Positions 7,469-15,805 of a stretch of 56,500 nt of DNA are shown here, piece after piece; the first letter of the stretch is position 1, and every line of letters starts with the position of its first letter. The DNA is taken from contig CALMRZ010000086.1 of the NCBI GenBank assembly GCA_937872225.1, positions 1 through 56,500 of the forward strand, read 5' to 3'. The position numbers and the translations under genes are program-made. The DNA comes from an uncultured Spirochaetota bacterium (GTDB lineage: Bacteria; Spirochaetota; UBA4802; UBA5550). The notes under the pieces are model-generated. The model ran no database searches, had not been told where the DNA came from, and saw only the letters and a program-made list of their open reading frames with translations.

Positions 7469-9442
7469 GTGCCATCGATGACACTCTTACTTCTCTTTCT
7501 GGCCATCCTTCCGATCCCGGTCATATATTTCTTTTATTACCGGTATTTCCTGGTCAAGCCCAGCTCACTCTATCACCTGGAAAATTTTCTGTACGGCTCC
7601 ATCCTCGCGCTCCTGCTGCTGCTGGCTGGTTCTTTTTCCGTGAACCATCTCGTGTTTCAGAGCGCCATAGCCCGGGGATTCCTGAGCGCCGCCCTGGTCG
7701 AGAAGGCCGGGGCCTTTCTCTTCATCCTGGCCCTGACCTATCGTACGCCGCCGATGCTCATGGTCCTGAACATGACGATTTCCGCCATGCTCCTGGGCCT
7801 CGGCTTTGCAACGGTGGAAAACATTGTCTATGCCCTGGCGGTACGGGAACCGGTGATCGTGGTGCGGCTCTTCAGCTCGGTGCCGCTCCATGTCCTCACC
7901 TGCGGCCTCATGGGATACTGCCTTGCCCTCATGCGCTTCAGCGGGTCCCCCGGCAACCGGCTCCGCTATGCCCTGGGGGCGTTCGCCGTGCCGCTCCTGT
8001 TTCACGGCCTGTATGACACGATGCTCATGAGAGGCGGCGACGGGACCTACTGGATCGCGCCGCTCCTGGTCATGCTCATCATGGGGATGGAATACATCAT
8101 CGCCCGGTCGCAGACGCTTCCCCTTCTGGACGGCCTGAGGAAACACCGCATGTCCATCGAGGAGTGGCGGACCATCCAGCGAGAACCGCAGCACGCCCGG
8201 TGGATCCTCCGCTCCATGGGGTCGAAGAACCGCGAATATGTGCCCTTCTTCAGGTTGAGCATCGGGAAGATGAGGGGGGCCGTCATCGTCGCCATGATCG
8301 CCGCTGCCGCAGCCTGCTTCGTCAACAGGGAGGCGCTCATGGAACTGATGCGCTACCGGCTGGCGGCCGAAGAGACCGTCACGCTCTTCACCCTGCTCCC
8401 CGCCCTGTATTGCCTCAACCTTTTCATCGTGGGCGTGGTGAACCCGAAGTATTTTCAAAACAGCATGATACGGATCCCAATCATCATCGATGTCGATATG
8501 GCGAAAGACGATTCAGTCATCAAGACCATAACCTATCATGTCACGGCCGGGAACTGCTACCTCAAGACCGTGGACCCGATCAGTGTCGGCACGCGGTGCC
8601 TGCTGGTTTTCACCTGCTCGAACTTTTCGTCGCCGCAGGTCCCGTGCGAGGTTATATGGGACAGCCGCGACGACCGGAAGCAGCTTTCCGGCACCCTGGT
8701 GCGTCTCACGGAACGGCCGTGGGGCTACCGCGCGTTTTTAATGAAGTACTACCTGTACCGGGTGACGCGGGGGCTCTTTTTCAACCTGCGACTGCCCGGG
8801 TTTAAAAGCGTCCGGCAGCTCTTTGTCAGGCCCGTGTCTGTGATGCAGAAGGAGTGGCGCTTCGGCGAGGGCCATGTTCTCTTCGAGCAGGGCGAGGAGG
8901 GGAAGGTCTTTTACCTCATCAGGAAGGGGAAAGTGGACATTGTCAAGACCCTCGAAACCGGGGAGAAGGTGCGCATGGTCACCCTGTCGGAAGGGGACAT
9001 TTTCGGCGAGATGGCCATCGTGGGCAACCAGCCCCGGCTGGCGACGGCAGTGTGCCGGACCGAATGCCTCCTGGCCGTTGCCGAGGCGGACAACCTGGAT
9101 GTCCTTATCGAGAACAACCCGGTGTTTGCCCAGCGCCTCATCAAGATTTTCGCCAACAGGCTCCACGCGTCGGAGCAGACCATGCTGAAAAGCATGGCTG
9201 ACGCGGAATCCATCACGAAGAAAAGGGAAGATATGCTAATGGCGGTTTGCAAGCTGCTCTATGTCGCAGCGGGTTTGGATGGTGGCGGCATACAAGAACT
9301 CGACGGGAATGATGCGGCTCTGCTGTCATCGCAGCTCGGTTTGAATAAAGATACAATTGTCACTATCTATAACAGGGTTACCGCTGCCGGTGGCCTGTCC
9401 CGGCTGGATGAGATAATAAGGTCTATCATTGACGAATCGTGA
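7469..9442 (+). CDS. PrsW-family intramembrane protease fused to PilZ-like and cyclic-nucleotide-binding domains
   Basis: A 657-residue inner-membrane protein. Residues 1-215 hold about seven helices with PrsW signatures: LVEKAGAF, GFATVEN (Glu117), PLHVLTCGLMGY (His141) and FHGLYD (His179). PrsW enzymes are glutamic-type membrane proteases, for example in anti-sigma factor cleavage. Residues 220-250 are a soluble linker and 268-325 hold two more helices. Residues 335-425 look like a degenerate PilZ barrel lacking the clear RxxxR motif. Residues 462-570 are a cNMP-binding domain (GDIFGEMAIVGNQPRLATA). Residues 585-657 resemble a Crp-like winged helix (SSQLGLNKDTIVTIYNRV). The start is GTG 7469 or ATG 7478, neither with a convincing ribosome-binding site. 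A membrane protease gated by nucleotide second messengers is an inference. Confidence 0.75.
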   Translation: MPSMTLLLLFLAILPIPVIYFFYYRYFLVKPSSLYHLENFLYGSILALLLLLAGSFSVNHLVFQSAIARGFLSAALVEKAGAFLFILALTYRTPPMLMVLNMTISAMLLGLGFATVENIVYALAVREPVIVVRLFSSVPLHVLTCGLMGYCLALMRFSGSPGNRLRYALGAFAVPLLFHGLYDTMLMRGGDGTYWIAPLLVMLIMGMEYIIARSQTLPLLDGLRKHRMSIEEWRTIQREPQHARWILRSMGSKNREYVPFFRLSIGKMRGAVIVAMIAAAAACFVNREALMELMRYRLAAEETVTLFTLLPALYCLNLFIVGVVNPKYFQNSMIRIPIIIDVDMAKDDSVIKTITYHVTAGNCYLKTVDPISVGTRCLLVFTCSNFSSPQVPCEVIWDSRDDRKQLSGTLVRLTERPWGYRAFLMKYYLYRVTRGLFFNLRLPGFKSVRQLFVRPVSVMQKEWRFGEGHVLFEQGEEGKVFYLIRKGKVDIVKTLETGEKVRMVTLSEGDIFGEMAIVGNQPRLATAVCRTECLLAVAEADNLDVLIENNPVFAQRLIKIFANRLHASEQTMLKSMADAESITKKREDMLMAVCKLLYVAAGLDGGGIQELDGNDAALLSSQLGLNKDTIVTIYNRVTAAGGLSRLDEIIRSIIDES

Positions 9443-9448
9443 CAATGC

Positions 9449-9477
9449 TTGACGCATTATTTTTGCAGGATTATTCT
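9449..9477 (+). promoter_or_regulatory. Sigma-70-type promoter of the DsrE-like gene
   Basis: TTGACG (9449-9454), 17-base spacer and TATTCT (9472-9477), starting just after the PrsW-fusion stop. It would give the DsrE-like gene independent transcription with a leader of about 33 bases. Confidence 0.5.
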
Positions 9478-9516
9478 ACATAAGCTATCGCAAATTAATG
9501 AAAGGAAGGATTTACA

Positions 9517-9885
9517 ATGAGTGATGAAAGAAAAATCGTCTACATCGTGACCCATGGCGAAGAAGACCCGGAAATTGCGACCATCCCCTTTATACTGGCC
9601 AATAGCGCCATGGCCATGGACGTAACGCCGGTGATTATACTGCAAAGCAACGGCGTCATGCTCGGCGTGAAGGGATACGCGGACAAGGTCCACTTCAAGG
9701 AAGGGATTTCGCTGAAACAGCTGATAGAGAATTATGTTGACGGCGGAAACCAGCTCCTCCTCTGTTCGCCCTGCGTTGAAAAACGGAAGCTCTCGGAAAA
9801 GGATTTCGTAAACGGCGCCATCATCGTCGGTGCGGCGCGGGTCAACGAGGAAGCCCTTACCGGCATTAACGTGCTCACCTACTGA
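9517..9885 (+). CDS. DsrE/DsrF-like family protein
   Basis: A 122-residue cytoplasmic protein of the DsrE fold. It begins KIVYIVTHGEEDPEIATIPFILANSAMAMD, the first strand and helix of the family, and has VTPVIILQSNGVML in the centre. LLLCSPCVEKR carries two cysteines at the place where DsrE/TusD-type proteins hold their sulfur-carrier cysteine. Roles could be sulfur relay or redox sensing; the partner genes of a Tus or Dsr operon are absent here. The ribosome-binding site is GAAAGGAAGG. Its last 11 bases overlap the end of the convergent SDR gene, so no terminator fits between them. Confidence 0.82.
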   Translation: MSDERKIVYIVTHGEEDPEIATIPFILANSAMAMDVTPVIILQSNGVMLGVKGYADKVHFKEGISLKQLIENYVDGGNQLLLCSPCVEKRKLSEKDFVNGAIIVGAARVNEEALTGINVLTY

Positions 9886-10729
9886 CCGGGGGCTGTTTCC
9901 CGAAGGTTTCCAGGCCGAGGCGCTTCCGCGCCGCGATGGCCATGCTGCGCGCAATGGAAAGACGCTTCCCCGGGATGTTGGCCACCCAGGAGCCGAGGCC
10001 GGTGAGTGCGCTTGAATAGACCAGGGGCTTCGGCTTCCGCACCAGGTTGATAAGCTGCCGGGCCACGTCGTCGGGCGTTTTGGGCCTGGTGAAGAATTTC
10101 GTGATGAAGTTCTGGTCGGGATCGATGATGGTGTCCTGCTCCACCGGGCCGTAGCCCGATTCCGCCGGCGAGTCGGTCTTGATGTAGCCGGGAAAGTACT
10201 CGCTCACCCGTATTTCCGTATCGGCCCACTCGGCCTGAATAGTGCGGGTCCATCCGCACATGGCGGCCTTCGAGCAGACATAGGGCGTGTACAGGGGGAC
10301 GCCGATCATGAAGCCCGGGGACCCGACATTGATGATGTGGCCGTACCCCTGTCGGCGCATGTGACCGACGGCGCAGTTTGTGGCCGCCACGGGGCCGACG
10401 ACATTCGTCCTGAAGGAGCGGAGGAGGTCCTCGGATCTAACCTCGTCCGCCCGGGAAACGATGATGGCGGCGGCGTTGTTGATGAGGACGTCTATTCTCC
10501 CGAAATGCTTCACCGTTTTTTCCACCATGGCCACGGCCTGCCGTTCATCCGACATGTCGGTGGGAAGTACCAGGGCGCTCTTCATGCGCGCGGCGTTTTC
10601 CGCCAGGTTTTCTTTGCGCCGCGCCGCCATGGCAACCTTCGCTCCGACCCGGTCAAAGGCCAGGGCCGCGGTCCTGCCGATGCCGCTTGAAGCCCCGGTG
10701 ATGAGAATCACAGCCCCTTGAATATCCAT
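9875..10729 (-). CDS. Short-chain dehydrogenase/reductase
   Basis: A 284-residue SDR. The NAD(P) motif TGASSGIG begins near residue 11, NNAAAI follows the fourth strand, the active-site serine is in INVGSPGF, and YVCSK supplies the Tyr-x3-Lys pair. The C-terminal 60 residues extend beyond the classical fold with a basic helix, as in membrane-associated SDRs acting on lipids. The second ATG of the ATG-CAC-ATG start is chosen because GAGGT abuts the first. Substrate unknown. A 12-base motif about 100 bases upstream (10831-10842) is repeated in front of the acetoacetate-decarboxylase-like gene. Confidence 0.88.
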   Translation of the reverse strand: MDIQGAVILITGASSGIGRTAALAFDRVGAKVAMAARRKENLAENAARMKSALVLPTDMSDERQAVAMVEKTVKHFGRIDVLINNAAAIIVSRADEVRSEDLLRSFRTNVVGPVAATNCAVGHMRRQGYGHIINVGSPGFMIGVPLYTPYVCSKAAMCGWTRTIQAEWADTEIRVSEYFPGYIKTDSPAESGYGPVEQDTIIDPDQNFITKFFTRPKTPDDVARQLINLVRKPKPLVYSSALTGLGSWVANIPGKRLSIARSMAIAARKRLGLETFGKQPPVSR

Positions 10730-10858
10730 GTGCATACCTCGCTCATTGATAGGGAGAATCCTTCCGCAGCCAGTCAGGTAAAATCAAGACATTTTTACGT
10801 CTTCGCCCCTTGTTGAAAAATTAAAAATCATGTCAGTCAGAAAAAAATTCCATTTACA

Positions 10859-10999
10859 TTCGGCGCCCTTATTCCCAGCAGTGAACTGAACTTTTCACCT
10901 GACGGGAGCTATATCTGTGAGTTCGGGTCTGAAGGGATCAACTGGTCCTTGGTCAACACGGGCTTTGCAACCGAAGTCTGTTGTTCGCAGAATTCGTGA
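10859..10999 (+). pseudogene. Possible coding remnant without a start codon
   Basis: In the 350-base gap 10736-11082, one plus-strand frame from 10859 to the stop at 10997-10999 reads like protein (FGALIPSSELNFSPDGSYIC and on) but has no ATG, GTG or TTG at its upstream end before a stop near 10815. It may be the tail of a decayed gene or chance. Nothing else is visible in this gap. Confidence 0.2.
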
Positions 11000-11082
11000 A
11001 GATTAAATGATATACGGTCAAACCATGCAGTAATTTATTTCTGCAGTGCCGGATCGGTCGTGTGTTGTTCACCCGGCGGCGT

Positions 11083-11769
11083 TTAATCAGCCGGTAATGT
11101 AATCTTTGCCTCCGGAAAAACAGCGGTAAAATTTCCCAGGTACCCGCCCATCATGATTGTTCCCCGGGAAACGTCAGGGAAAAATTTGTCATTGAATGCC
11201 ATGGCGCGGACCCGCGCAAGCCGTGATACGCAGCGCAATCGCGGCGTCACCGTATAGAGTTTCCCTTCCCGGTAATGAGCCAGGGTCCGTATGAAGGAAG
11301 GCAGAAGGGAACTGGTCACGGGGAAGGACGGCCCGTACGGAGCGAACTCCATGTTTGCAAACACGCTGTTCCCCGAGCTTGCCCGAACCCGTTCAATGCC
11401 GCTGCTGTCGACAAAGGAGTCAAAGTCGGCCATTTCCTTCGGGATGCCCCAGTTCTCCCGGCCGTTGACAAGGGTTTCCATGCCGGACACGTAAATCTTG
11501 CTGATCGTCCATCGTTTGCTTCCGCTGAATTCGTGCCGCGCGGGAAGGAACAGGAGCTCGTGATAGGCCCCCGCATTGGAACTGCTGTAATTCACGTACA
11601 TGAAAATGCTGAAGCGCCCGGCCCTTCTCCCGGCTAATTCAGGAGCGACAAAACACCTGCTGTCCAGAACGTCCTCCGGCATTTTTACCAGAAAGGCGAA
11701 GGCATGGCCGCGGAGCGTCCAGGGGGCCGGCAGGCGGGGAACCGAGCCATTGGTTTTTTTCATGGGCAT
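11083..11769 (-). CDS. Acetoacetate decarboxylase-like protein
   Basis: A 228-residue member of the acetoacetate decarboxylase superfamily (PF06314-like). The core is ISKIYVSGMETLVNGRENWGIPKE, matching the family's G-x-x-x-WG-[FI]-PK active-site region. Classical ADC has two adjacent lysines after the proline; here the second is glutamate. The nearby lysine would have its pKa less perturbed, so decarboxylation of acetoacetate is doubtful and a related hydratase, lyase or unknown activity is possible. The ATG at 11769 follows GGAG; an upstream TTG is less likely. It lies near a thiolase, an SDR and an acyl-CoA ligase, which suggests ketoacid or lipid chemistry. Confidence 0.8.
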   Translation of the reverse strand: MPMKKTNGSVPRLPAPWTLRGHAFAFLVKMPEDVLDSRCFVAPELAGRRAGRFSIFMYVNYSSSNAGAYHELLFLPARHEFSGSKRWTISKIYVSGMETLVNGRENWGIPKEMADFDSFVDSSGIERVRASSGNSVFANMEFAPYGPSFPVTSSLLPSFIRTLAHYREGKLYTVTPRLRCVSRLARVRAMAFNDKFFPDVSRGTIMMGGYLGNFTAVFPEAKITLPAD

Positions 11770-11798
11770 AAACAATGTCTCCGTGCGGGATGAAAAGC

Positions 11799-11838
11799 AT
11801 TATACATACAATGGTATCGTTTCAACTGTCAGTCAGAA
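11799..11838 (-). promoter_or_regulatory. Promoter of the ADC-like gene with adjoining repeated motif
   Basis: On the minus strand TTGAAA (11820-11825) and TATAAT (11799-11804) lie 15 bases apart. Directly upstream is TTCTGACTGACA (11827-11838), the same 12 bases found at 10831-10842 upstream of the SDR gene. Confidence 0.45.
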
Positions 11839-11864
11839 GCCGTGATGCTGGGAACGGGGGCCCC

Positions 11865-12383
11865 TCATCTCAATTTTGATTTCAGAACCCTTCTCAGCTC
11901 CTCCAGCAGGTCCTTGAACTCCTTTCTGTTCCGCTCGCTGAGCCGGCTCAGGGCCTGGTGGGCCTCGAACATAAGTTCGATGTTTTTCCGGGAATCGTAG
12001 GTGGTGGGATCGTTGACCAGCCTGAACACCGGTATGTCGCCCAGATCGGGATTCTCGACAACGACAATTTCATCGATGCCGACAAGCTTCCGCATGGACA
12101 GCGTGGCCTTGTCAGAGGGGTTCACGATCCTGATGCTGTCGCACGCCCTTGTCCTGCACCGTTTGGTAAGGGCGACAATGACGCCGATGAAGGTGGAATC
12201 CATATAATCGCAGCGGCTGAGATCAATGTATATTTTCTTCGGCTCGCCGACATGGTCCAGGTACGGAAGGAGGTATTCATTCATGGCAAAGCAGTCCGGC
12301 GCCCGCATTTCCCCCACCGCAACTATCAGCACCACATCGCCCTTGATGCCGACGCTTATCGATTTATTCAGGTTACTCCCCAC
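11865..12383 (-). CDS. STAS-domain protein (anti-sigma-factor-antagonist type)
   Basis: A 172-residue cytoplasmic protein. Residues about 8-110 are a STAS domain: VVLIVAVGEMRAPD, then IDLSRCDYMDSTFIGVIVAL, where the serine of DST is the usual phosphorylation site of SpoIIAA/RsbV-like proteins. Residues 125-172 form a charged helix absent from minimal family members. STAS proteins switch partner kinases or sigma regulators by reversible serine phosphorylation; no matching RsbW-like kinase is in the window. The start is GTG behind CTAGGAGC. A 14-bp palindrome (12426-12439) lies in its probable promoter. Confidence 0.88.
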   Translation of the reverse strand: MGSNLNKSISVGIKGDVVLIVAVGEMRAPDCFAMNEYLLPYLDHVGEPKKIYIDLSRCDYMDSTFIGVIVALTKRCRTRACDSIRIVNPSDKATLSMRKLVGIDEIVVVENPDLGDIPVFRLVNDPTTYDSRKNIELMFEAHQALSRLSERNRKEFKDLLEELRRVLKSKLR

Positions 12384-12425
12384 GTCCCCAGCTCCTAGAA
12401 ATCTTAGCGGTTGATAACCTTAACT

Positions 12426-12447
12426 CCACGGTGCCGTGGTATGTCAA
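12426..12447 (-). promoter_or_regulatory. Candidate promoter/operator of the STAS gene
   Basis: A -35 TTGACA on the minus strand (12442-12447) is followed by the palindrome CCACGG-TG-CCGTGG (12426-12439) in the spacer, a typical repressor position. The -10 is poor (GTTAAG, 12419-12424). Confidence 0.3.
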
Positions 12448-12526
12448 CACTATTGCAGGGTTGGAACCGCCGGTCTCGGAATTCCCGTTGCCCCGGAGAA
12501 GCGGATACGTTCGCCCACAGCGGCCT

Positions 12527-13417
12527 TCAGGGAATGCGCCGCTCCACGAAGTCCCCGATTTCCCGAATGGCCTGGCGTGCCTGGGGCAGCAGAAAGGCCA
12601 TGGCATGGAACACGTGGATCATCCGGGGCCAGATTTTCAGCTCCGCTTCGGTGCCGGCCTGCCGCGCCTTTTCGGCAACGCGCCGGGAATCGTCCAGCAG
12701 TATCTCGTCGGTGCCGACATGGATCAGGATCGGCGGCAGTTTCGCGAAGTCGCCGAAGAGGGGGGACACCGCGGGATCCGACAGGTCCCCCTGGGGCGCG
12801 TAGAGACGCGCGAAGCCCGGCAGGGCCGACGCCGGCAGGACGGGATCTATCCCTATGTTCGTCCGGTGCGTTTCGCCGGAGCAGGTCAGGTCAGCCCAGG
12901 GCGACATGCACACGGCGCAGGCGGGAAGGGGGATCTTCCGCCTGCGCAGGGCCTGGAGCAGCACCAGGGCCAGGCCGCCGCCGGCGGAATCTCCCATGAC
13001 GGCGATCCGCTTCGGATCGGTGCCGCCCTTCAACAGCCACCGGTAAGCGGCGACGGCGTCCTCCACCGCTGCCGGGTGGGGGTGCTCGGGACCCCGGCGG
13101 TATTCGATGGAAAGGGCCCGGGCCCCGCTGGCGCGGGCAATGCGGCAGATGAGATCACGGTGCGTCCGCGGCGAGCAGAGGACATATCCGCCGCCGTGAA
13201 GGTAGAGAATGACCCTGCCGGCGTCCGCACCCCTCCATGCAACCCACTCGGCCGGAAGGCTGCCGATGGCGACCGGGGTAATCAGGCATTTTTCCGGCAG
13301 CCTGATATACTTTGCCGCGGCCCCTTCCTCCCATTTTCTCATTCCCCGGTATTTTGTGCAGTCACAACGCCGGCTGTAGCGGCGGATCATCAGTCTGGCG
13401 ATTCGATAGCGGATCAT
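12527..13417 (-). CDS. Alpha/beta-hydrolase of the hormone-sensitive-lipase type
   Basis: A 296-residue esterase. LYLHGGGYVLCS supplies the HGGG oxyanion hole, GDSAGGG contains the nucleophilic serine, VGTDEILLDD the acid and HVFHAM the histidine, all in the order and spacing of the HSL/bacterial family IV. About 60 N-terminal residues form the cap and include three cysteines or basic patches but no signal peptide, so it is likely cytoplasmic. It probably hydrolyses short or medium acyl esters; the true substrate is unknown. The 143-base gap to the STAS gene suggests separate transcription. Confidence 0.92.
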   Translation of the reverse strand: MIRYRIARLMIRRYSRRCDCTKYRGMRKWEEGAAAKYIRLPEKCLITPVAIGSLPAEWVAWRGADAGRVILYLHGGGYVLCSPRTHRDLICRIARASGARALSIEYRRGPEHPHPAAVEDAVAAYRWLLKGGTDPKRIAVMGDSAGGGLALVLLQALRRRKIPLPACAVCMSPWADLTCSGETHRTNIGIDPVLPASALPGFARLYAPQGDLSDPAVSPLFGDFAKLPPILIHVGTDEILLDDSRRVAEKARQAGTEAELKIWPRMIHVFHAMAFLLPQARQAIREIGDFVERRIP

Positions 13418-13488
13418 CTGATAAAAAACCTCTGAACTGGATTAATAGGATATATGGAAAGGGGCACGCCGGAGCTCGCCCCCCGGCG

Positions 13489-13824
13489 CTATTGCTGCTT
13501 TGTGTACGTGATGCCGTCGAGGACCAGGACCTTCTTTCCTCCAACCTCTTTCGGCTTTTCGGTAATCTTCATGGTCTTCTTGATGGGACCCATGCCGATG
13601 GTCAGGGAGTCAGCGGTTATGGTCGTGTTCCCGCCGGTGATGCTCGTGTTGGAGCCCTTCAGGTCTCCGCCGCCGTCAAGGTAAATGGTGACGAAGGTTC
13701 CGTCATCGGCGACCCATTTTCCCGCGAAGGCCTTCTGGTCATCGGGGAGGGGCACTTTTTTCCCGCACCCGGCAAGGGCGGCGGTTAAAAAGAAGGTAAG
13801 GATAAGCACCAGTGTTTTTTTCAT
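13489..13824 (-). CDS. Small predicted lipoprotein
   Basis: A 111-residue protein with a classical lipoprotein signal: MKKTLVLILTFFLTAALAGC. The mature region GKWVADDGTFVTIYLDGGGDL begins like a lipocalin-type domain and continues with short repeated strands (SNTSITGGNTTITADSLTI). It probably lies in the inner leaflet of the outer membrane. I do not recognise a named family. The start follows GGAGGCTG. It has its own promoter at 13871-13898 and faces the M23 peptidase gene divergently. Confidence 0.8.
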   Translation of the reverse strand: MKKTLVLILTFFLTAALAGCGKKVPLPDDQKAFAGKWVADDGTFVTIYLDGGGDLKGSNTSITGGNTTITADSLTIGMGPIKKTMKITEKPKEVGGKKVLVLDGITYTKQQ

Positions 13825-13870
13825 GACAGCCTCCTTGTTCTTGATGTTCCGGCACCCCGGAGAGATTTGA

Positions 13871-13898
13871 AATCTAACCTTCCGTTTTATCCTGTCAA
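13871..13898 (-). promoter_or_regulatory. Sigma-70-type promoter of the small lipoprotein gene
   Basis: Minus-strand TTGACA (13893-13898), 16-base spacer, TAGATT (13871-13876). The -10 overlaps a palindrome AGATTT-G-AAATCT (13864-13876). Confidence 0.55.
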
Positions 13899-13949
13899 TG
13901 AGAAATTATTCTTGATCGAATAGCGGCGTTTCAGCTCCCATGGGTGATT

Positions 13950-15653
13950 ATGAACCTGATACGCACCATATCCATAGTAATTGTCGTCATGATCGGCGCC
14001 GCGGCCGGCACGGCGGCCGATCCCGCGTTTCTCTGGCCCATAGACAGGCCGGCGATGATAACCGGCACCTTCGGCGAATACCGGGGCCCCCACTTCCATC
14101 ACGGCATTGATGTCAGCACCGGCGGCAAGACCGGGTACGCGGTGTTCGCGGCCGATGACGGCTACGTGAGCAGCGTCATGTATCAGCAGTGGGGCATCGG
14201 CTACGCCGTGATAATCACCCATGGCAACGGCTGGAGCACCCTGTACGGCCACATGGAGCGGTTTGACGATGCCATCCTGAATAATCAAAAAATCAAGGGC
14301 TATGCTTCCCGGATTGAAAACAGGAAGGATTTCAGGGTGGACCTGGGCAGGTCCGTCATCCCGGTGAAAAAGGGTGCCGTCATCGGCTATTCGGGAGAAA
14401 GCGGCATCGGCCTGGAGCATTTTCATTTCGAGGTGCGGAGGGAGGACGGCGAGCCGGTGAACCCCCTCACGAGCGGGATCATCGTTGACGATACAAACCC
14501 GCCGGTGATCACGGCCGTGTCCCTCGTGCCCCTGAACGGTCATTCCCGTGTTGACGGCTCGTCCCGTGCAACCAGGTTCCCGGTCATAGCCAACGGTAAA
14601 AACAGCTGCACGATAAAGGCACAATCAATTCCCCTGGTGTCGGGTACCATAGGCCTCACCGTCAATGCCTATGACCGGATCGGCACAAAAAACGGCGTTG
14701 CCCCCTACGGGTTCGACTGCTATGCCGACGGCCGGCTCCTGTACCAGATCCGGTATCGGCGCATCCAGAGGAGCCTGAGTCACCGAATAGGCCTTTACTA
14801 TGATTCCGACACGTCCGACCTGAGCAGTTACACCATGTTCCTCTTTGACCGGATCAGCGGCAACGGGACGGTGAAACCGGGAAAGGAAGGCAAGATCATC
14901 GACATCACAATCGTCTGCTTTGACGCCGCGAATAACTCTACGACCCTCGCCTTTCAGGTGAGGGCTGACCGGCAACCGGAAGATTCCCCTCTCCCGGCGG
15001 CGAACCTCTCCAGGGGGACTTCCCTTGAAATGGCGAGCGAGGATAAAAAATGTTCCATAACGTTTCCCCGGGGATCGGCCCTCTACGATGAGACGCTGAA
15101 GCTTGAAGTTGAGGGACAGCCCCGGGTGCGCATGCCGGGAATAACCTCCCTGAGTGCGGTCTATTCGTTTTCACCGACGAACCTCTGCATTGACAGGGCC
15201 GCTGAACTGTCGATTGCCTATGACGGCGGCGATTTCCGGAAGGTCGCCGTGTACCGTTTTTCCCGAAACGGCAGGTACTTCTCCTGCGTCGGCGCCTCCT
15301 ATGACGCGGCGAAGAAGGCCTTCCGGATACCGGTCATGAGGATGGGAAAATATTTTCTCGCCAGGGACGATGCTCCGCCCCGGATACGGTTCAGGAACGG
15401 GATGAAGGTGAATGCCGGGGAAAAACTCCGTCTCTATGTCGGCGATGCCGGAGCCGGAATCGATCTGGATACGGCGCAGGTGAAGGTCGACGGCCGCGCT
15501 GTGGTCTGGGACTATGACCCGGACCGGCACTGCATCGAAATCCTCCGCCACAACCCTGTCTGGTCAAAGGGAAAGCATGAAATCGCCGCGACCATTGCCG
15601 ACCGTGCCGGGAACCAGTCAGCCCGGGAAACCTTCATATATTCAATCAGATAA
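13950..15653 (+). CDS. M23-family metallopeptidase with C-terminal Ig-like region
   Basis: A 567-residue exported protein. After a signal peptide (to about GTAAD), the LytM/M23 domain spans residues 25-170: FHHGIDV gives the HxxxD ligands and LEHFHFEVR the HxH ligands, so zinc binding looks intact. The remaining 390 residues are beta-rich with no motif I know, but resemble tandem Ig-like or surface-binding modules (VKVDGRAVVWDYD). M23 enzymes cut peptidoglycan cross-links or activate amidases. ATG 13950 is preferred over GTG 13944, with only a weak GGGTG ahead. It is followed by an intergenic region holding the next gene's promoter. Confidence 0.88.
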   Translation: MNLIRTISIVIVVMIGAAAGTAADPAFLWPIDRPAMITGTFGEYRGPHFHHGIDVSTGGKTGYAVFAADDGYVSSVMYQQWGIGYAVIITHGNGWSTLYGHMERFDDAILNNQKIKGYASRIENRKDFRVDLGRSVIPVKKGAVIGYSGESGIGLEHFHFEVRREDGEPVNPLTSGIIVDDTNPPVITAVSLVPLNGHSRVDGSSRATRFPVIANGKNSCTIKAQSIPLVSGTIGLTVNAYDRIGTKNGVAPYGFDCYADGRLLYQIRYRRIQRSLSHRIGLYYDSDTSDLSSYTMFLFDRISGNGTVKPGKEGKIIDITIVCFDAANNSTTLAFQVRADRQPEDSPLPAANLSRGTSLEMASEDKKCSITFPRGSALYDETLKLEVEGQPRVRMPGITSLSAVYSFSPTNLCIDRAAELSIAYDGGDFRKVAVYRFSRNGRYFSCVGASYDAAKKAFRIPVMRMGKYFLARDDAPPRIRFRNGMKVNAGEKLRLYVGDAGAGIDLDTAQVKVDGRAVVWDYDPDRHCIEILRHNPVWSKGKHEIAATIADRAGNQSARETFIYSIR

Positions 15654-15689
15654 CATCCCTATATTCACGCCATAATTGTACCCGGAATC

Positions 15690-15742
15690 ATTATTGTATG
15701 ACAATAATATTGATTGACAATTGTCCGGCGGTGGGCCATAAT
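15690..15742 (+). promoter_or_regulatory. Promoter of the acyl-CoA ligase with two palindromes
   Basis: TTGACA (15714-15719), 17-base spacer and CATAAT (15737-15742), a strong sigma-70 promoter. ATTATTGT-atg-ACAATAAT (15690-15708) lies just upstream, and the 10-bp palindrome GACAATTGTC (15716-15725) overlaps the -35; both look like operator sites. Confidence 0.6.
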
Positions 15743-15805
15743 CATTGATCATTACAATTCTTACCGTATGCGTGCCCTTAAAAACCATTGCAGGAGGTTT
15801 CGTGT

